64,000 nt of DNA from positions 1 through 64,000 of the forward strand of contig NZ_PSTZ01000002.1 in the NCBI RefSeq assembly GCF_002931555.1, read 5' to 3'. This stretch comes from Pseudoclavibacter sp. RFBB5 (GTDB taxonomy: Bacteria > Actinomycetota > Actinomycetes > Actinomycetales > Microbacteriaceae). This document shows positions 42,274 to 50,068 of this stretch, in pieces. The translations under genes were made by a program, and so were the position numbers. The notes below the pieces were generated by a model that did no database searches, was not told the DNA's origin, and saw only the letters and a list, made by a program, of their open reading frames with translations. How positions within the stretch are numbered: position 1 is the first letter of the stretch; the number at the start of each line of letters is the position of its first letter.

Positions 42274-42612
42274 TCAGCGGCGCGTGGATGCGCGCACCGC
42301 GAGCGCGTAGAAGGGGGCGGCGGTGAGGGCGAGCGACGGGTGGCGCCGCGAGTGGGTGCCGGCGAAGGGGATCGCGGCGAGCGGCACCGCGGTCGGCAGC
42401 AGCAGCTTGCCGGCTCGGCGGCGGCCCTCGTCGCGGCTCGTGAGCAGCGCGACGCCTGCGGCGAGTGTCAGCGCGGATGTGCAGATGTAGAGAGCGTGGT
42501 GGATCCAGTGCCAGCGTCCAGTTCGCACGACCCCGGTCGCCACCCCGGCGCCAAGCGCGCAGTTGGCGGCGTAGCTCGTCGTCGCGGCGACCAGCAGCGG
42601 GGGCACATTCAC
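42274..42612 (-). CDS. Small membrane protein of unknown function
   Basis: 112 aa from GTG 42612. Four hydrophobic stretches (VPPLLVAATTSYAANCALGA, WIHHALYICTSALTLAAGVA, LLLPTAVPLAAIPFAGTHS, LALTAAPFYALAVRAS). Not assigned to a family. It shares strand with the methyltransferase and PKS, 141 bases downstream and within the bracketed island, but the gap contains a tandem repeat, so co-transcription is uncertain. Confidence 0.6.
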   Translation of the reverse strand: MNVPPLLVAATTSYAANCALGAGVATGVVRTGRWHWIHHALYICTSALTLAAGVALLTSRDEGRRRAGKLLLPTAVPLAAIPFAGTHSRRHPSLALTAAPFYALAVRASTRR

Positions 42613-42643
42613 GACGCCGAAACTACACGGGCGGCCTGAAGCG

Positions 42644-42722
42644 AAGGCTGGAGCCGTGCGAGAGGCTGGAGGAGCCGTGCGTAAGACAGCTGGAGCCGGT
42701 GCAAGAGACTGGAGGAGCCGGA
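42644..42722. repeat. Imperfect tandem repeat, about 40 bp x 2
   Basis: Two copies (42644-42682 and 42688-42722) of a unit with two CTGGAG..GCCG submotifs, each followed by GTGC.AGA. Lies between the small membrane gene and the methyltransferase stop. No coding function seen. Confidence 0.5.
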
Positions 42723-42753
42723 ACCAGGAGCTCAACGCGGGACGAGCATCCGC

Positions 42754-43482
42754 TCACCGTTGCGGCGTGAGGGTCTCGTCTCGCGTCAGGAGCAGCCGGT
42801 AGGGGAACTGGCGCCGCACGAGCCACCCGTCCGGCACGGCAGCCCGTAACTCGGGGGCCGTGTAGCTGCGGCGGATGGACAGCGTCCCGTCGTAGTGCAC
42901 AAACGACCCTCGGTCGAGGGGCTTCGTCGCGACGCCGAACGCCGCCAGCGCGAGGCGCCCGCGCTCGATGTCGCTGTGCAGGGCGAGCGGCGCAAGGGAC
43001 GCGCTGTCGGCGAGCAGGCTGGCGAGCGCGTGCGGGTCGAGGTGGTGCAGCAGGTGGTTGGAGGTGACGATGTCGAAGCGCTCCCCCGCTGCCACGAGCT
43101 CGCCGCTCGACGCCGCCCGGAAGTCGACGCCGGTCTGTGTCAGCCCGCGCGACTCCACGAACTCGTGCGCCCGCTCATCCGGGTCGATGGCGGTGACCTC
43201 TAGGCGGAGTCCGTCGCGCGCCGCCCATGAGGCGAGGGCGAGCGGAATGTCACCGCCCCCGAAACCGATGTCCAGCAGCCTGGATGCGCGCCGCCGGTCG
43301 AGCACGGGCCGCACGTCCCGCAGGTACACGCGCCGCCATCCTGCGACGAGCCCGTTCACGGCGCGGAACTGGGCATATGTCGCGAAGAGGCGGTCGCGGT
43401 CGCAGTCGGGGTCGTCCATGAGCTCGAGCGAGGTCGTGTCGCGCGGCAGGGGACGAAGCGACGGGAGCGTGGGAGGCCTCAC
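42754..43482 (-). CDS. SAM-dependent methyltransferase linked to type III PKS
   Basis: 242 aa class I methyltransferase: motif I RLLDIGFGGGDIPLALASWA, post-I Asp in EVTAIDPDERAHEF, motif IV DIVTSNHLLHHL. Relatives sit next to type III PKS genes and methylate the phenolic or quinone product (compare SrsB of Streptomyces). GTG start overlaps the stop of a 29-codon ORF (GTGA), which itself overlaps the PKS stop, so PKS, small ORF and methyltransferase are one coupled operon. Confidence 0.85.
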   Translation of the reverse strand: MRPPTLPSLRPLPRDTTSLELMDDPDCDRDRLFATYAQFRAVNGLVAGWRRVYLRDVRPVLDRRRASRLLDIGFGGGDIPLALASWAARDGLRLEVTAIDPDERAHEFVESRGLTQTGVDFRAASSGELVAAGERFDIVTSNHLLHHLDPHALASLLADSASLAPLALHSDIERGRLALAAFGVATKPLDRGSFVHYDGTLSIRRSYTAPELRAAVPDGWLVRRQFPYRLLLTRDETLTPQR

Positions 43483-43568
43483 AGCCCGGGCCCGCCCTGC
43501 GCGACTGCGGCGAAGACGACGTCGCGGACCGCAGCGCGGCCGGCCGCTGCCCAGGTCGCGACGCTCAC
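43479..43568 (-). CDS. 29-codon ORF coupled between PKS and methyltransferase
   Basis: GTG start overlaps the PKS stop (GTGA at 43565-43568) and its TGA overlaps the methyltransferase GTG (43479-43482). Product VSVATWAAAGRAAVRDVVFA then AVAQGGPGL. Overlaps at both ends are unlikely by chance in a mere spacer. It could be a tiny protein, a translation-coupling device, or the fused ends of a deleted gene such as the flavin hydroxylase found in similar clusters. No family match recognised. Confidence 0.4.
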   Translation of the reverse strand: MSVATWAAAGRAAVRDVVFAAVAQGGPGL

Positions 43569-44674
43569 GCGCGCATCCGCGTGAACCGCCCGACCTCGAC
43601 CGTCAGACCGGGTCCGAACGCCATCGCGCAGAGCGCCTCACCGGCCCCTTCGAGGTAGGTGTCGTCGGCACCGTCGGCGAGGAGTCGCTCGAGGATGAAC
43701 AGCACGGTCGCGCTCGACATGTTGCCGTAGTCGCGCAGCACGCCGCGCGACGGGGCGAGCTGCGCCTCGGTGAGCCCGAGCGACTGCTCGACCTTGTCGA
43801 GGATGCTCCGCCCGCCGGGGTGGATCGCCCACAGCGGCGTCTCCGACGGCACGGTCGGCGCGAGAAGCGGCTCGACGACGTCGCCGATGGAGGCGCCGAT
43901 GATGCTTGGCACGTACCCGGAGAGGCGCATGCGGAACCCGCTGTCGCCGATGGTCCACGCCATCTCCGACTCGCCCTCGTCGGTGATGGTGCTCTCGAGG
44001 GCGTCGATGGTCAGGATGCTCGCGCCGGCCGGCGCGGGACGCGCGGTCACGAGCGCGGCAGCGGCCCCGTCGGCGAAGACGGAGGTGGCGACGATCTGCT
44101 CGGGGTCGTTGGAGCTCGTCAGGTGGATGGTGCACAGCTCGACGCACACGATGAGGACCACGGCGTTCGGGTCGGCGCGGGCGAATGCATCCGCTGCCCG
44201 GAGTGCCGGGAAGGCGCCGTAGCAGCCCATGAAGCCGAGGTGGAAGCGCTGCACGCGAGGAGACAGGCCGAGGCCGCGCACGACCTCGTAGTCGGGGCCG
44301 GGCGCGTAGAAGCCGGTGCAGGAGACGGTGACGACATGCGTGATGTCGCTCGCGTCGAGGCCGCTGCCGTCGAGCGCGGCACGTGCGGCGCCGAGCAGCA
44401 GCTCGGGGACACGCTCCGCGTAGAGCTGGTTGCGAGCGCCGGTGGACGCGTCGAGGACCTGGCCGTCGGCGACGAGCGCTGAAGCCTCTCCGCCCGCGAG
44501 CGCATCTACGACCGTGTGCCTGCGGTCGATCGCCGAGCCGTCGAATGCTGCGCCGATGAGGCGGGCACCGAGGCGGTCGATGCCTGGCTGACCTGCGAAC
44601 AGGTCACGGGCCTGGGTCTGCGGCAGCTCGGTCGGGGGCACTGCGGTGCCGATGCTGCGGATGTGCACGCTCAC
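43565..44674 (-). CDS. Type III polyketide synthase
   Basis: 369 aa chalcone-synthase-fold enzyme. Catalytic triad Cys151 (HLGFMGCYGAFPAL), His285 (LWAIHPGGRSILD) and Asn318 (DYGNMSSATVLFILE); loop SCTGFYAPGPDYEV and C-terminal AMAFGPGLTVE are conserved. Bacterial relatives of this sequence type condense fatty acyl-CoA with malonyl-CoA to alkylpyrones or alkylresorcinols. GTG start 44674. With the coupled methyltransferase it should give a methylated phenolic or pyrone lipid. Confidence 0.9.
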   Translation of the reverse strand: MSVHIRSIGTAVPPTELPQTQARDLFAGQPGIDRLGARLIGAAFDGSAIDRRHTVVDALAGGEASALVADGQVLDASTGARNQLYAERVPELLLGAARAALDGSGLDASDITHVVTVSCTGFYAPGPDYEVVRGLGLSPRVQRFHLGFMGCYGAFPALRAADAFARADPNAVVLIVCVELCTIHLTSSNDPEQIVATSVFADGAAAALVTARPAPAGASILTIDALESTITDEGESEMAWTIGDSGFRMRLSGYVPSIIGASIGDVVEPLLAPTVPSETPLWAIHPGGRSILDKVEQSLGLTEAQLAPSRGVLRDYGNMSSATVLFILERLLADGADDTYLEGAGEALCAMAFGPGLTVEVGRFTRMRA

Positions 44675-44736
44675 GCAACGACGGTACGCCTCTCATCCTG
44701 AGAGCATCCGCGAGGCGCGGCGGCGCCAGCCAGCAC

Positions 44737-44799
44737 GATCGCTGCCAGAGAGATGGCCCTTTTCGCCAGCCCATAGGGGCACATCGACTGGCAGCGATC
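44737..44799. repeat. Hairpin element, copy B (right of PKS island)
   Basis: Outer arms GATCGCTGCCAG (44737-44748) and CTGGCAGCGATC (44788-44799) pair perfectly; the left arm is followed by agagATGGCCC as in copy A. Lies 62 bases upstream of the PKS start and 45 bases past the M23 gene end. Confidence 0.6.
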
Positions 44800-44844
44800 C
44801 CGGACGGAGGAAGCCGTCAGAGAGGAAGCGCCCCCTCCCGCGCG

Positions 44845-46119
44845 CTATTCGCCGGGGTAGGTCATGAGGTCCCCGGTGAGCGGCACCTGGCCGGTTCGCT
44901 CCCCCGAGTTCGCTTTGTCGACCTTGTACGCCTTGCCCTGCTCGCCGGCGTCGAGGGCGGCCTGCGAGGTGACCTGCCCGTCGAGCGTGAACGTGTCGAA
45001 GACGAACGGCAGCCCGTTGGAGGCGAGTGGGTTCGGGGAGTCCATGATGTGGAAGTGGAGGTGCGGGGCGTCGGTGTTGCCGGTGTTGCCGAGCAGGCCG
45101 AGGCGGTCGCCGCGGGTGAGCTGCTGCCCGACTTGGAGGTCGAAGGGGTTGCCGGTCTTGAGGTGCGCGTAGAAGGCGTAGTTGCCGCCGCCGATGTCCT
45201 GCACGACGTAGTTGCCGCCGTATTCGTCGAGGGCGAGGGTTGGGCCGGGTGCGGTGCCTGGTTCCTGTTCGGGGCGGTCGGTGGTGATGGCGACGATGGG
45301 GCCGTCGGCGACGGCGATGACGTTCTGTCCGTAGCCGGGGTAGCTGCGTGCGTTGTCGCGGGCGCCGTCGTCGGAGAGCTTCATGGTGGGGGTGAGCTTG
45401 ACGTAGTCGATGGCCCACCGTTCGGGCGCCCAGTAGGTGCCGTTGATGGGGCTGACGGCGCCGCGGTGCGCGGTGAGTCCGCAGCAGCCGTTGGCGTCCA
45501 GCCAGTTGTCACCGGTGAGGGGTGGGCCGATGACGGCGACGTCGCGCTTGTCGACGCTCACGGCCTGCGTGCTCTGCTGAATGGTCTTCTCGTAGAGGGG
45601 CGGCTGGGCTTTGGGCATCTCGACGGTGACGGTGTGCTCGATGCGGTCGGGGACGTCGGCGTCGGATGCGATGGTGGCGTCCATCCACACGGTCGCGTTC
45701 TGCCCGGGGCCGAGCTCGAGCCCCCCGCCGTCGGTGGTGCCGGCGACGCGCATCACATCGTCGAGGTCGTCGCCGTCGAGCTCCTGCAGCGCCGTGCCGT
45801 TCGCGCTCGCCTCGACTCCCGTGATCTTCACCTTGGACGGCGACCCGTTGGTGAACTGCAGCTCGTAGGCGAGGTGGATGCGCTCGTCGGTTCCGAGCAC
45901 GGGGATCGGGTCGGCGAGCGCGGAGACGACGACTGGCGTGAACTGCTCGCCGATGACGCCAGGGCCCGTTTCGACCGGCGCCGTCTCGCTGACGGACGGG
46001 GGTGCATCCGCCCCGATGGTGAGGGCCGGGCTCGCCGAGCAGGCGCTCAGAGCAAGGAGGCCCGCGACGGCGACGGCGGCCGCGAAGACGCGCGCGTTCC
46101 CCGCCGTGATGCCGTTCAT
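44845..46119 (-). CDS. M23-family peptidase lipoprotein
   Basis: 424 aa. Signal peptide and lipobox LLALSAC|S (Cys27). Residues about 60-170 form a beta-rich DUF4352-like region (LAYELQFTNGSPSKVKITGV). The C-terminal LytM/M23 domain shows HRGAVSP, RWAIDYVKL (metal-ligand Asp), GGNYVVQDIGGGNYAFYAHL and HLHFHIMD. Predicted to sit on the outer membrane face and cleave peptidoglycan cross-links, or act as a non-catalytic activator. Separate unit 85 bases downstream of the sugar importer. Confidence 0.85.
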   Translation of the reverse strand: MNGITAGNARVFAAAVAVAGLLALSACSASPALTIGADAPPSVSETAPVETGPGVIGEQFTPVVVSALADPIPVLGTDERIHLAYELQFTNGSPSKVKITGVEASANGTALQELDGDDLDDVMRVAGTTDGGGLELGPGQNATVWMDATIASDADVPDRIEHTVTVEMPKAQPPLYEKTIQQSTQAVSVDKRDVAVIGPPLTGDNWLDANGCCGLTAHRGAVSPINGTYWAPERWAIDYVKLTPTMKLSDDGARDNARSYPGYGQNVIAVADGPIVAITTDRPEQEPGTAPGPTLALDEYGGNYVVQDIGGGNYAFYAHLKTGNPFDLQVGQQLTRGDRLGLLGNTGNTDAPHLHFHIMDSPNPLASNGLPFVFDTFTLDGQVTSQAALDAGEQGKAYKVDKANSGERTGQVPLTGDLMTYPGE

Positions 46120-46203
46120 GGCTTGAGCTTAGGCCCGCGGATGGAGGCCCGCCAGGCCGCATGCGCCCCGGTTCGGCAGTGCCCAGGCTGGACGGGCGAC
46201 CCC

Positions 46204-47229
46204 CTACTGAGATCTGCGTTTCCTGGAGGTCACGGCCCGCTGCAGCAGCACGAACACGAGCAGGATGCCACCCGTGATGATGGTCGTCGCTTCCGGGGGA
46301 ATGCTGCCGTCGCGAGTGATGAGGACGTTCATGAGCCCGAGCACGAGGGCGCCGACGACCGAGCCGAGCACGAACCCGCCGCCACCGGTCAGCAGCGTGC
46401 CGCCGATGATGACTGCGGCGATCGCGTCCAGCTCCCAGCCGACGCCCGTGATGTTCTGCGCGATGCCGAGCTTCGACGTGTAGAGCACGGCGGCGATGCC
46501 CGCGAGGGTGCCGCTGATGACGTAGATCGCGACCTTCGTTCGTGCGACCGGGAGGCCCATGAGGAGCGCGGACTGCTCCGAGCCTCCCATGGCGTAGACG
46601 GTCCTCCCGAAGCGGGTGCGGTGCAGGACGAAGAAGGCGACCGCGATGATGGCGACCGCGATGATGACGGCCGGGGTGACGACGAGGTCGTTGATCTTCG
46701 GGCCATCGATGATCTTGATCTCGGCGGAGAGGCCGCGGATGGGCGAGTCGTCGGCGAGTCGCTGTGGTTCGGTGCTGAGCATCGAGGCGAGTCCTCTGGC
46801 GAGGAACATCATGGCGAGCGTCGCGATGAACGGTTGCACTCGGAAGTAGTGGATGAGGATTCCGGAGGCGAGGCCGAAGAGGGAGCCGATGCCGATCATC
46901 AGCACGATCACGAGGATCGCGGGCAGTCCTGCGCTCGAGAGCATGACCCCGATGAGGCTGCTGACGGCGATGACCGCGCCGACGGACAGGTCGATGCCGC
47001 CGGTCAGGATGACGAACGTCAGGCCGATGGCGAGCACGATCAGGTAGGCGTTGTTGATGAGGAGGTTGGAGAGCGTGCTGAACTGCAGGATGCCGCCGTA
47101 GGCGAGCTCCCCGTAGGCGAGCATGCCGACGAAGATGACGACGGCGGCGAGTGTCGGGAGGGAGTCGAGGTTCGGCTTGAACTTCGCGAGCCGGGTGACT
47201 TCGGTGGTCTGTTCGACGATGGTGGTCAT
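46204..47229 (-). CDS. yjfF: Sugar ABC importer permease, YjfF-like
   Basis: 341 aa, BPD_transp_2 (ribose-type) permease with eight to ten transmembrane segments; conserved GLTFVILTGGIDLSVGAVIA, FRVQPFIATLAMMFLARGLA, GLPVARTKVAIYVISGTLAG and IIGGTLLTGGGGFVLGSVVG. In YtfQRT-YjfF systems two permeases of this type form the channel for a furanose sugar. Last gene of the importer operon; overlaps the other permease by 4 bases. Beside araBDA, so L-arabinose(-furanose) is the likely cargo. Confidence 0.88.
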   Translation of the reverse strand: MTTIVEQTTEVTRLAKFKPNLDSLPTLAAVVIFVGMLAYGELAYGGILQFSTLSNLLINNAYLIVLAIGLTFVILTGGIDLSVGAVIAVSSLIGVMLSSAGLPAILVIVLMIGIGSLFGLASGILIHYFRVQPFIATLAMMFLARGLASMLSTEPQRLADDSPIRGLSAEIKIIDGPKINDLVVTPAVIIAVAIIAVAFFVLHRTRFGRTVYAMGGSEQSALLMGLPVARTKVAIYVISGTLAGIAAVLYTSKLGIAQNITGVGWELDAIAAVIIGGTLLTGGGGFVLGSVVGALVLGLMNVLITRDGSIPPEATTIITGGILLVFVLLQRAVTSRKRRSQ

Positions 47230-48362
47230 GCGGCAACCGCCTCTGGTGCTGGTGCGGGACTCGCGGGCCCTGTGGGGGTCTGCGCTCGTCGTCGCTTGAA
47301 GAAGTCGCGGACGCGCTGCGACTGCAGCAGGCAGACGATGACGATGACGATGGCCTTGAAGGCCGGTGTCGCGGAGGATGGGATCGAGAGGAAGACGACG
47401 GTCTTGTCGAGCGTCGCGATGAGGAGCGCGCCGATGACGCTGCCGGTGAGGGAGAACTTGCCGCCGGCCAGCGAGGTCCCGCCGATGACGACGGCGAGGA
47501 TCGCATCCATTTCCGACGCGGATCCGGTCTTGGCGACCTCGACTGTCATGACGGTGGCCGTGCTGAGGATGCCCGCGACTCCCGCGAGGATGGCGCTCGA
47601 GATGTAGACGAAGAACAGGAGTCCGATGGGGCGGATGCCCGCCATGCTGGACGCCTTCGGGTTGATGCCGATGGACTCGATCATGAGGCCGAGCGCGGTG
47701 CGTCGCACGAGCAGTGCGACGAGGACGACGATGCCGACGGCGAGCAGGAAGATCACGGGGAATCCGGCGATGGTGCCGTTCGCGATCCAGCGGAACGAGT
47801 CGTTGGTGGCTGACGTGTTCTGGCCGGCCGTGATGACCTTGGCGAGCCCGCGCCCCGCGAGCATCATGATGAGCGTCGTGATGAAGGGCTGCAGGCCGAC
47901 CACCGAGACGAGCAGTCCGTTGACGGTGCCGAGGAGTGCGCTGATGAGCAGCGCGAGGGCGATGGCGGTGAGCGCCGAGCCGAACGAGTTCTGGGCGGAT
48001 GCCATGAACTCCATCGAGACGGCGCCGGCCACGGCCATGACAGAGCCGACGGAGAGATCGATGCCGCGAGTGGCGATCACGAGGGTCATGCCGACGGCGA
48101 TCATCATGACCGGGGCGCTGGCGCGGAGGATGTCGATGAGGTTGCCGTTGAGGTCACCGGTGGCCTGATTGACGGAGACGCCGAGGTAGCCCGGGTCCTT
48201 GATCAGGTTGATGACGATGAGGAGGACGAGTGCGACGACGGCCCAGATGTAGGGCTGCCGGAATGCGCCTCGTGCCGCCTGGATGGCGTCCGGTGCCCGC
48301 CGAGGATCCTGGGGCGAGGGGCCCGCGGGCGACGTGGTGTGCGGGGCCGTGGACTGGCTCAT
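47226..48362 (-). CDS. ytfT: Sugar ABC importer permease, YtfT-like
   Basis: 378 aa. A 35-residue polar N-terminus precedes the BPD_transp_2 core: GMTLVIATRGIDLSVGSVMA, LQPFITTLIMMLAGRGLAKV, IRPIGLLFFVYISSAILAGV and VIGGTSLAGGKFSLTGSVIG. Overlaps ATPase and YjfF genes by 4 bases each. Partner permease of the arabinose-type importer. Confidence 0.88.
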   Translation of the reverse strand: MSQSTAPHTTSPAGPSPQDPRRAPDAIQAARGAFRQPYIWAVVALVLLIVINLIKDPGYLGVSVNQATGDLNGNLIDILRASAPVMMIAVGMTLVIATRGIDLSVGSVMAVAGAVSMEFMASAQNSFGSALTAIALALLISALLGTVNGLLVSVVGLQPFITTLIMMLAGRGLAKVITAGQNTSATNDSFRWIANGTIAGFPVIFLLAVGIVVLVALLVRRTALGLMIESIGINPKASSMAGIRPIGLLFFVYISSAILAGVAGILSTATVMTVEVAKTGSASEMDAILAVVIGGTSLAGGKFSLTGSVIGALLIATLDKTVVFLSIPSSATPAFKAIVIVIVCLLQSQRVRDFFKRRRAQTPTGPASPAPAPEAVAA

Positions 48363-49966
48363 GCGCGTGCTCCCTCGGCGTTGGCGGATGCGGGTGGTGT
48401 GGTCGGGGCGTCAGGCGTGTCTGGAATGACCGGGTCGATGCCCTCCACTCCGTCGGCGGCGATGGTCTGGACGATGAGGTCCGCGGTGACGTCCGGCCCG
48501 TTCGCGATCTCCGCGATCTTCCGGTGGTCTTTGAGGACGACGATCCGCTCGCTGAGCCTGACCACCTCGTCGAGCTCCGACGAGATGAAGATGACCGACA
48601 TGCCGTCTTCGGCGAGTTGCGCGATGGTCTCCTGAATCTCGGCTTTGGCTCCCACGTCGATGCCGCGGGTCGGCTCGTCCAGGATGAGCAGCTCGGGCTT
48701 CGTGGCGAGCCAGCGCCCGAGGAGCACCTTTTGCTGGTTGCCACCGGAGAGGTTGCGGATGGCGCGCTCCGGGTCAGCGGGGCGCACGTTGAGTTCGGTG
48801 AGGTACTTCGCGCAGAGCTCGTTCTGCTCGCGGCGGGAGAGGGGCCGTGCCCAGCCTCGCCGCGCTTGGACGGCGAGGATCAGGTTCTCGCGCACCGTGA
48901 GGTCGCCGACGATGCCTTCATCCCGCCGGTTCTCGGTGGAGAAGGCGATGTGCTTCCGCAGCGCTGCGGAAGGAGAGTGCACCTCGACGTCATTCCCGTT
49001 GAGCTGCGCTGATCCGGAGTCCGGCTTGTCGGCACCATAGATCAGGCGCCCGAGCTCGGTGCGTCCGGAGCCGAGGAGCCCCGCGAAGCCGACGACTTCA
49101 CCGCGGTGCACTTCGATGTCGACGGGGTCGATCGATCCCTTCCTGCCGACGCCCTGCGCCCGGTAGAGGGGAATGTCTGCGGAATCTCGAGCGTCGACGC
49201 GTCGGTTCGCCCCGAGCGACTCGAGGGTGGAGAACTCCTTGCCGATCATCTTGGAGATGAGGTCGCCTCTGCTGAGCTCGGCGGTGGCGTACTCGCCCAC
49301 GAACTGGCCGTTGCGGAGCACGGTCAGCCGGTCGCTGATCGCGTAGACCTGGTCGAGGAAGTGGGAGACGAACAGAATCGCGACCCCCTGCTCGCGAAGC
49401 TGGCGGATGACGGCGAACAGGCCCTCGACCTCCTGTGCGTCGAGGCTGGACGTGGGTTCGTCGAGGATCAGCACCTTCGACTTGATGACCATGGCCCGGC
49501 TGATCGCGACGAGCTGCTGCATCGCGAGCGAGATGCTGGAGAGTGACCGCTTCGGGTCGAGGTGGTCGAGGCCGAGCGCGCCGAGTGCCTCTCGGGCCGC
49601 GGCGTTCGTCTTGCGCCAGTTGATCCCGAGGGGCCCTCGGATCTCGTGTCCGAGCATCACGTTCTCGCCGATGGAGAGGTTGTCGCAGAGATTGACTTCC
49701 TGATAGACGGTGGAGATGCCCGCGGCCTGCGCGTCCGCCGTGCCCTTGAGCTGCCGCTCGTCACCGGCGATGCGGATGGCGCCGGCGTCGATCTTGTAGA
49801 CGCCGGTGAGGGCCTTGATGAGCGTGGACTTGCCTGCGCCGTTCTCGCCCATGAGCGTGTGCACTTCGCCGGGGTAGAGCCGGAAGTTGACGTCTTGGAG
49901 TGCTTTGACTCCTGGGAACTCGATTGAGATGCCGCTCATCTCAACGATTGGCTGATTCGCTGCCAT
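48359..49966 (-). CDS. ytfR: Sugar ABC importer ATPase, YtfR-like (two NBDs)
   Basis: 535 aa with two nucleotide-binding domains. First: Walker A GENGAGKSTLIKALTG, Walker B VLILDEPTSSLD. Second: degenerate Walker A GLLGSGRTELGRLIYG, signature NLSGGNQQKVLLGRWLATKP, Walker B LLILDEPTRGIDVG. The asymmetric pair is normal for RbsA/YtfR-type proteins. A hairpin (50015-50058) separates it from the binding protein gene upstream. A 30-residue Pro/Ala tail is unusual. Confidence 0.92.
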   Translation of the reverse strand: MAANQPIVEMSGISIEFPGVKALQDVNFRLYPGEVHTLMGENGAGKSTLIKALTGVYKIDAGAIRIAGDERQLKGTADAQAAGISTVYQEVNLCDNLSIGENVMLGHEIRGPLGINWRKTNAAAREALGALGLDHLDPKRSLSSISLAMQQLVAISRAMVIKSKVLILDEPTSSLDAQEVEGLFAVIRQLREQGVAILFVSHFLDQVYAISDRLTVLRNGQFVGEYATAELSRGDLISKMIGKEFSTLESLGANRRVDARDSADIPLYRAQGVGRKGSIDPVDIEVHRGEVVGFAGLLGSGRTELGRLIYGADKPDSGSAQLNGNDVEVHSPSAALRKHIAFSTENRRDEGIVGDLTVRENLILAVQARRGWARPLSRREQNELCAKYLTELNVRPADPERAIRNLSGGNQQKVLLGRWLATKPELLILDEPTRGIDVGAKAEIQETIAQLAEDGMSVIFISSELDEVVRLSERIVVLKDHRKIAEIANGPDVTADLIVQTIAADGVEGIDPVIPDTPDAPTTPPASANAEGARA

Positions 49967-50014
49967 GATCGCCTAGCGTTCTGCCGGTGGCCGGCGTCGA
50001 GTGTCGGGGGTGGG

Positions 50015-50058
50015 GTTCATCGGTGCGCCGCCGAGAGAGCGGTGGCGCACCGATGAAC
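50015..50058 (-). terminator. Intra-operon 15-bp-stem hairpin (attenuator/processing site)
   Basis: 50015-50029 pairs perfectly with 50044-50058 around a 14-base loop that itself can form CCG/CGG. It lies between the binding protein stop (50069) and the ATPase start (49966). Such structures stabilise or partly terminate the upstream mRNA, giving more binding protein than membrane subunits. Confidence 0.65.
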
Positions 50059-50068
50059 GTGATTCGAG

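Noticed and set aside
45049-47607. Plus-strand open frame of about 850 codons opposite the M23 and YjfF genes
   Set aside because: Low-complexity Asp/Glu/Gly composition typical of antisense frames in high-GC genes; the opposite strand carries clear families.
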